From positions 665,501-729,500 of the forward strand of contig JALIZF010001803.1 of NCBI GenBank assembly GCA_029948255.1: a DNA stretch of 64,000 nt, in the 5' to 3' direction. Made by a program: the position numbers and the translations under genes. The stretch comes from Telmatactis stephensoni. Its lineage: Eukaryota; Cnidaria; Anthozoa; Actiniaria; Isophelliidae. Below are positions 23,188-35,500 of the stretch, one piece after another. Positions within the stretch are counted from its first letter, which is position 1. Every line of letters begins with the position of its first letter. The notes under the pieces are model-generated. The model was not told where the DNA came from and did no database searches. It saw only the letters and a list, made by a program, of their open reading frames with translations.

Positions 23188-26131
23188 ATGGCACAGCTCC
23201 AGTCTGTGGTCCAAAACCATATTTTTACTAGCAAAATTAGCTGGTTGCTCCTTCCAAAGCTTTCTACAATCTTCATTATCTTGCTATTTTGCTTCACTCA
23301 AGCTCAATATGAAAGCTTTTTCATTTGTCATCCATTTCAAGTCTTGAGGTCATCGCGGAACATCAAAGTTCTGGAAGTTGATAGACATTTAGACTGTGCA
23401 TTTGCTTGCAACAAGATGACACAATGTAAGTCGTTCAACTTTGCAGTGGTTCCAGTTTTCAGTGGTGGCTACACATGTCAGTTGCTTGGAGTTGATACGT
23501 TGGAGAAGAAGCTGGAAGCAAATGGAGATTTCCATCACTATCAATTGTTTGATACAGTGAGTAATAATAACTATATAGCCAGTGTCTTCTTCTTCTTCTT
23601 CTTCTTCTTTTTGAATGGGAAAGCAACATAACATTGCATTTACAGAAGATGTGGTAGTTTCTCGATTCACAAAACAACGAAAATGAGGAAACTTGATAAG
23701 GGACTAATTAAGTATGAATTGTGGGTGTCAGAAGAGCCGGTGTAGAAGAGGTGAAAAAAGGAATCTTTTTTAGGCAACAACTTTTAAAGCTCTGAAAGGT
23801 CATTCAGCTTCAGTAACTAACTTTCTATCATTTTTCTATTCTATTTTCATTATTTCTAATAAACTTACTCCAAGCATCGTCCACACTCTCAAAAAGGCGT
23901 TTTTATTGTCCATTTTCGATTCGCTATTGACAATAAAATAGCGTTTTCTTGACAAAAGAAAAATACCGTTTTACAGCGGATGCAAGACTTCACCATAGCT
24001 AACAAAGATGATTCGATTTTGCGTTTTATCTAAATAAATGTGGACCAATGCTTCCGATGTGCTCGTTCAACTAGCTCTTTCATCGCACTGTGCCAATTTA
24101 GACAAGCTAGCTAATAACTTGAAATTGGATTTGGAAGGTTTTATTTGAATATAGTCTTACTTTAATTTGTCCCATTCCAAAGCAGTTGACAGTGGTGTGA
24201 TACCTTCCAGCAACTCCTATTTCAGCGAGGATTGACACTCGAACTGTGAGCACTTAAAGTTTATTTTTTGACACTTTTTTAAAATACATCCCTCGAGCCA
24301 TTGGTTTAGGAAATATGTACTTATTTTGATCACTTGGTGCATTTGAACTAAATGATTCATTCTAGAGTGTTTAAAGTAGTAGAAAAACTAGAAATTTTAA
24401 AATAACCTGAAAAAACTTGAAGTGTTCAAGTGTCCTTACTGTAAGGATTTTTTTCATTACTAGTAATCTTTAATTTTCAATTTTCTTTACCAATAACTGA
24501 AAAATGTAAATTAATGATAATCTTTCAAATTTCTGTTGTCTACAATATTTAAGTATTTTTTGTATTCAAGGAATTCTAAAGTTAATGTTAGTCGTTTATT
24601 ACTATCTTTCACAATAAAACTTGACTATCATTCATCTGAAATAATACCGAAAACTAGGCCTTTTGAAATTCTGCTATGTTTTGTTGATTCAACTGTCTAA
24701 ATATCCCATCAAGAAAATGTCGGCCTTTATCGTAGCTTGATTGAGTTTTATTACTTTTTTTCTCTTCCTGTGGCTTAACTGTCATTGAATAATACAGGGA
24801 TCTAATTAGACAATCAGCTGCAAGACAGTTTTATCTGCTAAAGAATTGGTTAATATTATATCTTCTCTACTGTAACTACCACTACTATTATTAGCTGTGC
24901 TGAGCTGCATTATTTTGTGCTATTTTTTGTGTGATATATATAAATGTTAACTGCTTTAGTTGCCATTGTTATTGTTATTGTTATTGTTATTGTTATTGTT
25001 ATTGTTATTGTTATTGTTATTGTTATTGTTATTGTTATTGTTATTGTTATTGTTATTGTTATTGTTATTGTTATTGTTATTGTTATTGTTATTGTTATTG
25101 TTATTGTTATTGTTATTGTTATTGTTATTGTTATTGTTATTGTTATTGTTATTGTTATTGTTATTGTTATTGTTATTGTTATTGTTATTGTTATTGTTAT
25201 TGTTATTGTTATATTTTTTTAAAAAGTATAAATTTTATAGATCAGTGTTTTTGAGATCAAATTGGAAATTGAACCATAGCACTATGATTAAAACTTTGCA
25301 TTTTGTGATAATATCAGATGGTATATTTGAAACTGAAGATCAGTAAAGATAACCACACCAAGTTAACCGTACTAAACTAACTTTTCCTTGACATTTTGAC
25401 AGCCCCCCATGTTAGGAATCAATCATATTTTCAACTATTGTTTTTCAATTTAGGATCCATGCAACAGAGGCCCATGCCAAAATGGCGGGAAATGTGCTGT
25501 CGCCATAGAAACACGTGACGTCATTTGTACCTGCCGGTTTGGATACTCAGGAAAATTTTGCCAAATAAGTATGTGAACAAGCTTCTTTCCACCTGACAGA
25601 AAGTTTTCTTCAGCTTCTATAATTAATAAACTATTTTTGATAATAAATGGTTTCTTTTCTTACTGACAGTACATTGGGTAAAATTCAACAAAAGTCCGAG
25701 ATGCTTCGGAGCAACTGGCGAACACTACAGCTTTTTCCACGTATCGAAAAACAGGTTCCATTATTACCATGAAACTCGTCCGCCTCAGCGGTAGTCTTAC
25801 CTGTGACGTCAGCAATAACAAAGGCTGGAACCACTGGGGTTGCCTTGACAACAATGGTAAACACCAGTTTATGTCAACAATCATTACTGACAAGAGTGAT
25901 AACGTCAAAATCCCAAGTAGCGACAAATTCGTTGTTATTGCTAATAAAGTCTACAATGGACCTGGTCTTAATGCTTTATCTAAAGAATTGATTTTCCCTA
26001 ATGTTACTACGCCGTTACCTGTGGTCAGCGGACAGCAGTTTCGTATTTGGTTTGGACAGGATTTGGACAATGTTAAAGACACAGACAATGGTGGATCAGT
26101 TTGTGTCGATGTTTATGGAATGTATATTTAG
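23188..26131 (+). CDS. Secreted PAN/Apple-EGF protein, copy 1 (frameshifted)
   Basis: Exons: 23188-23556, 25454-25568, 25670-26131. Exon 1 encodes a hydrophobic signal segment (STIFIILLFCFTQA) then a PAN/Apple-type module (DCAFACNKMTQCKSFNF, CQLLGVD). Exon 2 is one complete EGF domain (DPCNRGPCQNGGKC ... CTCRFGYSGKFC). Exon 3 encodes an unassigned ~150-residue C-terminal domain (SPRCFGATG, GWNHWGC, WFGQDL, CVDVYGMY). The exons total 946 nt, one base over a whole number of codons. In exon 3 the frame changes at about 25737-25738, where CC stands where the paralogous frame needs one C. The gene may be a recent pseudogene, or the base may be an assembly error or polymorphism. It lies in tandem with copy 2. 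Similar PAN-EGF proteins occur in coral skeletal matrix lists (from memory, not checked). Confidence 0.75.
24965..25212 (+). repeat. (ATTGTT)n hexanucleotide array
   Basis: About 41 perfect units in the first intron of the PAN/EGF gene copy 1. The Ile-Val, Leu and Tyr-Cys dipeptide open frames over it are artefacts. Confidence 0.97.
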
Positions 26132-27026
26132 TCTACTATAGTAATGCGAGGAAATCCCCTTTAACCAAGTTACTGATAACATGAATAGAGTACATATGTG
26201 TGTGTGTGCGTTTAGTATTCATTTTGTAATGAAAACATTAAATTTTGTAAGCATTATAAATCCAACATGTGGCCTCTTCTTGTGCATCCTTGTATCACTG
26301 CAATAATAAGCCCGAGAACGAAGATTTCCAACGTACGGGAGCTGGCGAAAGCCTCGTTTACAAGTTCGCAACAAGGCCGCCATCCTATGTTTCCAGGCTC
26401 CAAATGCCGAATAGTTTGTAAATTGGCCTGGAAACTAGTTTGTACATAGCAGCTTGAAAAGTAAAATTTTATTATTGTTTTTAACCTCTTTTTGACGTTT
26501 GAGGACCTGCAGGGCGCGTCTTTTCGCGTATTTTTATGCCCCCTTTGAGATTTATCAAGCCCGGAAACCGCTGTATCAACACTGTGTGATCTCTGCGCAC
26601 TAATACCCTCATTCACAGACATAATGTTTGAGATCATTGAATTCACTGTCGTCTTCAGTATTTTTCATGACAATTCAAGGATTCATGTTAAATTGGTTTA
26701 ATTAAAGTTTTCACTGTGCTGTGGTAGCATTAGTCATTTGTTTAGTTAGAAGAGCACACTAATATATCATAAAGTCAATATTAGAATTCAGTTAACCAAA
26801 TAAAAATTAAAACTGCATTCATCGTATGTGCTTTGGTGGAGTGACACTTATTCCTTTGGCATGGTTGCTAGGGTATCTCATGACGAGCTCTTTCCCTGTC
26901 ACTTAATCTGCTTGGCTTGGGATATTGGCTAACGAGTTTGACACTATAAGAAGGAGTTGGCATTTTATTCATTCAAAAACACTACCAAAATTTCCCATAC
27001 ATTTTATGTTTTGTATCAGGCAAGAA
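26132..27026. other. Intergenic between the two PAN/EGF genes
   Basis: About 900 bases with no supported exon. A minus-strand open frame at 26254-26646 has no recognisable domain. The sequence must hold the 3' end of copy 1 and the promoter of copy 2, but no motif is distinct. Confidence 0.5.
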
Positions 27027-29320
27027 ATGAGATCATATAGAAATATTTTTAAGAAGTGTTTCAAAGGCGTTCTCCTGGTAGTCTTTTGGATTACAGTTAC
27101 ATTTTCATCTGATTTAGAGCGCCGTTCATACTTCACTACACATCTGTTCCATGCTTTAAAGTCTCTATCACACATCGATGTCATTTGGGTGTCGGAGCCT
27201 TTGATGTGTGGATTCTCATGCCTTCGATGCCAAGCTTGCATCTCTTTCAACGTCGCTGCGAAGAAGGACAGTACTGGACGATATCCATGTGAGCTACTGG
27301 CTGTTGATAAAACTACACATGAGCTAACGATGAATCGACATTTTCATTACTATGAGCTGCTTCAAGTGGTACGTACCATTTTAACAGATTATTTTTGCAA
27401 CTTGAAATCCATGCATGGCGCATGAGAAATGTCCGGAAAGAAACTTGCGCTTTTCATATATTATTACAAACTCCCTTTAGAACTCTTAACCCAAAGAAAA
27501 GTAGTATGGTTTTACAAGGAAGGGAAAGTATCTGATGAATCGTAACATCGCAAAGAAATTAAACTCATAGTGGTTTCTGTAGAATAGCGACGCAACCGGA
27601 CGCAAGTTGCAATTAATAAATTTAATTGCATTGTGTAAAAATGCCTATGTCTAGCGCTGCACCCTCAAAACTGAACTCTGTCAACAACAGCTTAGCCAAA
27701 AGAAAACTACCTGAAACTGAAACTTAAATGTACCTTATATTTCATTCATTCATTCATTCATTCATTCATTCATTCATTCATTTAATTTTTCTTTTTTTCT
27801 TTTTTACCATAAATTTATCCCAAAAAGCTCATTATGTGAGTCATGTGTCCGAAAAAAAGAAACTTTAATACGCAATTTTATTTCGTAACTTTATTATCTC
27901 AAAAACAAATATTGATTGAAAGCCAGATTGTTTAATTAAAGTCGGAGAACTTTTCGATCAGGAAAAGTTCTTTCTTTTCAGCTTTTCCATCTTAACTAAT
28001 CGGTATTTTTTAGAATGATGCGCAAATTGAAATAAGTTTATGAAAGAGTGACTACTGTGCACTAGCTATGACTGTAAGACAGTTACACTAAAGCAGTAAG
28101 TTTTGCTGGACAAGGAAAAGAAACGACAATTTTTCTCGTCCACACAAGCAAGTTTTCCCCGTGACAATAATTAGAAAAAAAATTGGAAAAAAGGGCTTTT
28201 TTATCGCCTTTATGAACACGTTTTCCTCAGCTCTCAAGAAATCTTGTTCGTGTAGATGCGGCGTCTTAAGGTACATTTTTCAAGTTGAACAGTGGAACAC
28301 GGAAAGCTGTCAGCTACTGGCATTATTACAAGTATCTTTCTTTCTATTTAACTTGAACTAATGAATTAATTACATAGTGAGTATAAGACTACAATTGTTG
28401 ATCAGTCGTTGTTTAGTTAGGGATCTCTTATGGGATAATTTTGATTGGGGATTAAAAGCGTTCTGACGCAGACTTTCGAAATTATGTTTTGATAAATAAA
28501 TAGTAGGGGGCTAAGGCTAGCTCTCCGTGGTTCCGGTTAGGTGGTACATTATATTTATTTATTTATTTATTATTTATAAACTAATAAATGTTTTCTATAT
28601 TTTTTAAACAATTTCAGCGAGATCCTTGTAAGAGTTCGCCATGTAAAAATGGCGGGAAATGTAGTCCGGTTGAATTTGGTCGTGACTACAGTTGTTCTTG
28701 TCCATCAACGTTTACAGGCAAAAACTGTCAGTCAAGTAAGTTGGAGCTTTATTGTATTCACGCATTTTAATTTAATATTACAATCGCCGCCAATTCACAT
28801 TGAGACACTTTTGCCAAAAATAGTGGAAATTGTAGGTTTGTTATACCCTGCGACCTTTACCTTCTACTCTGCTCGCGGGCTAAGGTTTGTTACGAGAGAT
28901 CGACAAAATCGTCAACTTTCAAATATTTTTAATTGATCTATATTAAGAGACATCAATCCGAACCAACAAGTGTTTCATTACATTTTGGAAAGGGTTTTTT
29001 GTCGTTCACCCCTTACGTGAGGTTACGTATTCCCCATTACCACTACGTATACGTCTGTAGTCTCTAATCGCAGAGTTGCGTGCATGTATCGTTATATAGC
29101 AATCGGAACCACCCGGAGGATTAATAGAGGGAGAGAGAAGAAAAAGGTCTAAAGTCGTCTCAAGAGGGGGTGCACAAATCCAACCCAAAGTTTAGTCTGA
29201 CATGGGCTTTTGATCCCTTCTTAACGGTAGGTTAGAACGGCATCTCTGAAAGTCAGTTTTACTGAGCCATCTACCTACTGTATAGATAAATAAAAATAAA
29301 AATAATTGATTGATTGATTA

Positions 29321-29351
<31 letters not shown>

Positions 29352-29952
29352 GATTGATTGATTGATTGATTGAACGGGACGATGCAAAATACAGAAATTT
29401 AAAGTAGAAATGAAAGGGGTAAAGGGGAAGATTGGTAGCAACTCCTTCACTTCACAGTCACATTTATTTCATACAGTTTTGACCTTTTTAACAGAGAAAT
29501 GGATCAAGCTGAACACAAGTCCAAGGTGTTATGGCACACGAGATGATAAATACAGTGCATTCACCAACCGCTACAAGGGCGTCCTCTTCTCCATGAAGTT
29601 AGTTTATTTGAATGGCACAATTACCTGTGATACAACTAACATAAACGGATGGAATTACTGGGGCTGTACTGACTTCTCTGGCAAACACATGTATCTATCA
29701 GTAATTATTACGGATGGTACTAATAATCCAGTATTTCCCGAAGCCAAGTACTTTATTTCTTTCCCAATAACCTACAATATTCCTGGTTACAGTGTATTCT
29801 CGCCACAACTCACTTTTCCCACATTGGCAGCCCCTCGTGTCATGGATAATGGCCAGGAATATCGAGTGTGGTTTGGACAAGATATGGCTGGTATAAGCGA
29901 GGGTAATAATGGTGGTACGGTTTGCGTGGATGTGTTTGGTTTGTATAAATAA
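27027..29952 (+). CDS. Secreted PAN/Apple-EGF protein, copy 2 (intact)
   Basis: Exons: 27027-27368, 28618-28735, 29495-29952, 305 residues with TAA stop; splice phases join cleanly. ATG 27027 is chosen because it precedes a good signal peptide (basic start, then GVLLVVFWITVTFSS); an in-frame ATG at 27006 is possible. Exon 1 carries a PAN-type module (MCGFSCLRCQACISFNV, PCELLAVDKT). Exon 2 is an EGF domain (DPCKSSPCKNGGKC ... SCSCPSTFTGKNC). Exon 3 is the same C-terminal domain as copy 1 (SPRCYGTR, GWNYWGC, VWFGQDM, CVDVFGLYK). Exon layout is the same as copy 1, so the pair arose by tandem duplication. Likely extracellular; the molecular role is not known. Confidence 0.85.
27743..27784 (+). 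repeat. (ATTC)n microsatellite
   Basis: About ten tetranucleotides in the first intron of PAN/EGF copy 2. Confidence 0.9.
29302..29376 (+). repeat. (ATTG)n microsatellite
   Basis: TTGA tetranucleotide tract about 120 bases before the last exon of PAN/EGF copy 2. Just upstream, 29080-29190 resembles 13395-13500 ('atagcaatcg', 'gtctcaagagg-gtgc'), another dispersed repeat. Confidence 0.85.
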
Positions 29953-30121
29953 ACTGACAGCTGCACCTCGTATGCGGCACATATCAGCCATTCACATCTG
30001 TCATTCATTGACGTTGCCGTGAAAAGCTCTTGTGCATTTCATCTATTAACTGAGTGGATGTTGTTGAAAACGTCTAATAAGGCTACTATAAAGAAAAAAC
30101 TAACTTCAACATGTAGGAATA

Positions 30122-30832
30122 TAGACAAGGCGCATTTTCGAAAAATCAGATACCTGGAGGCATTTTGGGGTAGAGGCTGGTAACATAACTATTCTAAACT
30201 AATTTTTCATGCTGAATCCGAATATGACTGTTACCAAGACGTATTCTGCAATCTTATCGTGTAAATGACGTATTTTGTGAATTACTACAGTCATTTCATA
30301 CTAACGGCTTTTTCATGTAATTCCAAAAGTTCCCAAACTTAAAAACAATTACCGTAGCTGGAAAGAGCATATCAAAATCAGTAAAACTGTGCAGTTTGAA
30401 GGATATCAGTTGAAAACTCAGGGAGATACGAATTTTCAAAAAACGAAATTTTGTATGAAAACACTTACAGTTATGCAAGAGATACAGACAAATTTCGATT
30501 TTTGAAAATTCGTATCTCCTTGAGTTTTCAACTTATATCCTTCAAACTGCACAGTTTTACTGATTTTGATATGCTCTTCCCAGCCATGCCGGTAATTGGT
30601 TTTAAGTTTGGGAACTTTTGGAATTACATGAAAAAGCCGTTAGTATGAAATGACTGTAGCAATTCACAAAATACGTCATTTACACGTATCAGATTGCAGA
30701 ATACGTCTTGGTAACAGTCATATTCGGATTTAGCATGAAAAATTAGTTTAGAATAGTTATGTTACCAGCCTCTACCCCAAAATGCCTTCTGCACTTTTTG
30801 CGATCGACTTTTTCAGTTTTGCGCCTTGTCTA
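30122..30832. mobile_element. Large foldback element (~711 bp)
   Basis: Two arms of about 300 bases are near-perfect inverted copies. The left runs from TAGACAAGGCGCA (30122) through GAATTCAAAA-type AT-rich sequence to about 30436. The right runs from about 30500 to GCGCCTTGTCTA (30832). Central loop is about 65 bases. Mirror-image 60-65 residue open frames on both arms (ending ...NYMKKPLV) are by-products of the inversion. Confidence 0.85.
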
Positions 30833-30992
30833 ATAGACAAGCAGTTAGGGCTGATTGATAATCAGATGAAGTATGGGACTTCCGAGACCTGCCCGAGGAT
30901 GGATAATCTGACAGTTACCAAAAGAGGGTGGAACGCATTCGTCATACATTGTTAATCACTTTTTTTTATAGCTAAGATATTTTTATCTGACA

Positions 30993-31279
30993 TATACCTA
31001 TTTCAATTAATGTTGTCGGCAAAAGCTTACGCGACTCACCCGAAAGGGAGTATGGGTAGAAATTACTAAAGCTATAAAACCACGTAAATCAGCCATACGA
31101 CAACTCAAAACAGCTTACCTTGACCTTAAACACTAACGAACTTCACTTGTGTTGGTGCTAAAATCAAGACCAAACCTGAAAAAAGAGTGATTTTTTTTTA
31201 CCTGGCTACTACCCATAGCCCTTTTCGGTCTTGTCGCGTTGGCATGAGACCTCTCGTACGACAATTGTTTTTGAAATAA

Positions 31280-31288
<9 letters not shown>
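30993..31288. mobile_element. MITE family M2, copy 2
   Basis: Shares with 15979-16272 the order ATATACCTATTTCAAT, GTTGTC, CGACTCACCC-AAAGGGAGTATGGG, AAATCAAGAC-AAACC, CTACCCAT and CTCTCGTACGACAA, with inverted ends. Confidence 0.7.
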
Positions 31289-31618
<330 letters not shown>

Positions 31619-31850
31619 ATAGCTTCTTAAGCTAAATTGGTCCATAACTTTACAGAGTGTGGAACAAAACTCAGTAAATTTATAACAGTCAGTGTCCGTC
31701 CATTTCTGAGCTGACAATCAAATCAAAACAGAACTTTAGAAGTTTAGAAAAGTTAGATTAGAACAAATTAGAACTTTACTAATCTTGTGAAGAAGCAAAA
31801 TGGTGGACGAACCAGGGGGCAAATGAGCACGAGTCCTGATTACTAGGCCC

Positions 31851-31998
31851 GGTTCACACGATGACATAAGCATAGACATAAGCATAAGCGTTTTTACCGG
31901 TTCACACACGCAACATAACGTCATAAGAATAAGCATAAGAAAATGGAAACGTTTTGTTTCTTATGCTTATGCTCGGCTTATGTCTTCGTGAGAACCGG
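31851..31998. mobile_element. MITE with CCGGTTCACACG ends and TAAGCATA repeats
   Basis: Ends CCGGTTCACACGATGACATAAGC and an inverted GGCTTATGTCTTCGTGAGAACCGG. The interior has ATAAGCATA in both directions. Its end motif is like that of 16391-16681. Confidence 0.75.
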
Positions 31999-32038
31999 AA
32001 CCGCTTATTTTATTGAAAACTAATCAACCATGAATGAA

Positions 32039-32042
<4 letters not shown>

Positions 32043-32080
<38 letters not shown>
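32043..32080 (+). repeat. (GA)n microsatellite
   Basis: About 19 AG dinucleotides about 450 bases upstream of the SLC22-like start codon. Confidence 0.95.
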
Positions 32081-32081
<1 letters not shown>

Positions 32082-32531
32082 ATCGTGTATTATACTGTCT
32101 GTAACGGCACATGGCGTGGAAAATAAATATTAGTTACTTATACAATGTTCTTATTTCTGATTATGTTGACAGAAGCAGGCCATTCCTTGCACGCAACTTA
32201 TCGTCTGTATTTCCACTGTTACATCATCATTTGTTTTAGAAAATGTTGCAACACACTATTTTGGGTTGCCTGTTCAAATAAATAAATGAATAAATAAACT
32301 GTAGAACAGTAAACTGTGGAGCAATGAGAACATGTGCAGTAACTAACTTTTTGTTTGATTCCAAAATAGAGAAAGGAAAAATTATTTATGGCAAAAGTCG
32401 GTTAAAATGTTCTTGTCGTTTTTTGTGGAAAAGCACGGGACTTGGGACAAAGGGCAACCGCGTGACGTAATATAATTTACATAATTCACCCAAACAGACA
32501 AGACGAGCAGCGCGACGTGCAGCCAGTCAAA

Positions 32532-35500
32532 ATGACTGAGGTGGATTTAACTCAATATTGGCAATCTTTTAAAGACATAAAAAAGGTTTTACTAAGAAAT
32601 ATATCTCTGCTAAGCCTGGTAATGTTTCCTCTAACCTACCAAGTAATTTGTATAGAGTTTTTCGTCGAAGAAGAATCTCCATTTGCTTGCAATTCCACAG
32701 GTAGGTCAACGGCTGTTGTTAATCGATATCAAATTGTTTTATTTAAGAAACACGTTTTGTTAACAGTTGCTCTTTACTTCTTAGTATTTCTAGTTAGCAC
32801 AAATATTGTTCAAATCACAAATATTGTTCAAATTGTACAAGGATCTATCTTTTGTAATAATTTACTTTTTTGAATTGCTAAATCCCTTGTTATCGATCAA
32901 TGGAGTTGCGTGAAAGTCAATTCAGCGCCAAATTCGTTTCAGAAATTTCAATTATTAAAAAAGTTATACAAAGAAGAACTAGCAATTTATTTATGTCCTG
33001 CACTTCCCTGTGCTACCATGCTTGTGTAACGAAGTTTTGTTCCATAATATTTTGATAATGCAAGTTGCGTGTGATATATTTCTCTGCTCCAGGTCGATGT
33101 TCAAACATCCAATACCTGACTGTCAATAATACAAAGACCACAATCTCTAAAATCAACCCTTATTTTCAGGTAAGCAATAGTTTTCAGACTACTGGCTGAC
33201 AAGCACAAATAATCTTTTCGTACACTTATCTATTTTAGATCTAGATGATGTTTTGACGGCGTTATTTATTCGTTTCTAATTACTCTTTTGTGCTATGATC
33301 TCTAAACAACACGTTAAAGAATAATTTTATTTGCCTACACATCTTTTCTATTCAAAACTTTGTATTAAAAGGGTGATAATTTTTTGCATCCCGTGAGACG
33401 TGCATAATTCGTCTTACGGGTCAATGATATGCCACTTCCGGTCGACTTACCGAACCAAAATAGAACCTCAACTTTGTACTTGTTTTGAATATTGGACAAT
33501 TGCCAAAGAGCTGAAGGGCGGGCACGTAAGAGACCATGAATAAAATGAAAAGAGGAAATAAGGATGAGGTAAAGAGATAAAAATATACTCTGATTTCAGA
33601 ATTCTTAGTAAAATTTCATTCAGCAAGTGAGAGAAATGTGACTGTTGGTGGTGCAGGGTGAGGTAAAGTTGACACACACACAGTCAAACATCCAGCTTCT
33701 TTCACTTTTATCCAGTCAATAGATCCTATTTTTTGAACACCAGATAAATTCACTGAATAGATGGGGAAAAAAGATGAATAAATGGGAATGAATATATGAA
33801 TAGAATAAATAGATGGATGGATGGATGTGTTAAGATTTGAACTCTGATTGATACTGCTTAGTTTTCACTGTTACAGATCAGCTTAAGCTTAGCCTTTTGT
33901 ATAGACCTACTCACATTGACGTAAGCCTTTGTCCTTCATGCACCAACCAGAGATCAATTGATTGTTTTATGAAAGGAATTTTGTGAAAAGTTATTACAAA
34001 AATGGTTGGCACATTAGTGCATTACAGTGAGTTTGTTAGTAAACAGTGACAAGGGCTATTAATATTTAGTATGGAGATTTATTGCACAAATATCAGCAAA
34101 TAACACAGGGAGCCCGGCTTGGTGACGTTAATGCAAACAAAATGATCACGTAGCAGATGATAATCTGTTAATACTATTACAACATAATTGTAATTCAATA
34201 CACCCACATTCCAGACAATCTGTCTGATCACTATAATATAACACCAGCATGTAGGTAATGCAGTAGTGTTCTACTACTAGCACATGAATATTTACATTTG
34301 TTAGGTATTTGAATTTGAATACTTGTGGGTATTTAGCTACAATTATGTTGTAAAGGCATCAAGAGGTTATCGTCTGCTTCATGATCATTTTGTTTGCATT
34401 AAAGTCACCAAGCCAGGCTCCCTGTGCAAATAATAGTAATAAAATAATGAATGGATGGATGAATAAATGAAAGGATTGCATATTTGGTTCAAATAATGGA
34501 ATGAACAAATTATGGATGAATGGGAGGTTTATTAAGAAAGTAGTAGAAATAAAAATTCATTACATGATAACTAAAATATTCATGATGTAAAATTGAAATA
34601 TATGCAGTACTGATGACGTGATGAAACGACAAAAATTTCATGACAATTTATGCATGACCCCAATATTTTTCTTCTACAGATAAATTTTGATCAACATGGT
34701 TCACTTCTAATCTCAAGCCATTTTGCTGCCATGTTACTTGGCTCATTAATACTTGGCGTTGCTGCAGACCGATTTGGAAGAAGACGTGTTCTGTTCTTAT
34801 CACTAGTCTTGGTATTAATTGGTAGTTTAGTGGCTTCATTTTTTGCTCATACAATGCCAGCATTTATCCCGTTGAGAGTACTTGCAGCTTTTGGCACAGG
34901 TAATTATATAATTTGAGAAATCCACCGTCTAATCAGTAGTGCTAAGCAGCAGTACTAAAAATACATACCGGTACATACATATACATACATAGTTTATTTA
35001 TACACGGTAAAATCATCAGTAAAAATCATCAGTAAAAATCATGGGTAAAATAGCCCATGCAATAGATGTATGACTCAGACAAACATGAATCTGTGATTGT
35101 ACTGAATAGAACACAGGAGAAACCTACATTAATTTTATTAGAAAAACATTGCTTATGTTAAAAAATGGACACTAATTTAAAAATAAAATCCAAAGTACCA
35201 AAATTGGAGATGAAATAATTTGGTTTTATGTCTGAGTTGTGACGTCACTGTTGCACTTCACTTAATTGCCATGCAAACTATATGTTGCTGTATATAGCAA
35301 CCATTGATTAAAACCTACTATTTCCTAGGTTAACAAATAACTCTGATTTTTCCAGGCCTCTATGCTCTAATAGATGACATCAAAATGTGGTGAGAACCAA
35401 AACCTATGCCACAAGACAAAGTCCAGTGAAGTAATTGTAGTTGTCCTTGCCATATTTTGACATCTTCTGTGCATCTATTTAGTGCAGATCCATGGAAAAA

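Noticed and set aside
24931..25346. Poly-Leu, Ile-Val and Tyr-Cys open frames
   Set aside because: Translation of the ATTGTT hexamer array in three frames.
30296..30648. Two near-identical 60-65 residue proteins on opposite strands
   Set aside because: They are mirror translations of the arms of the foldback element.
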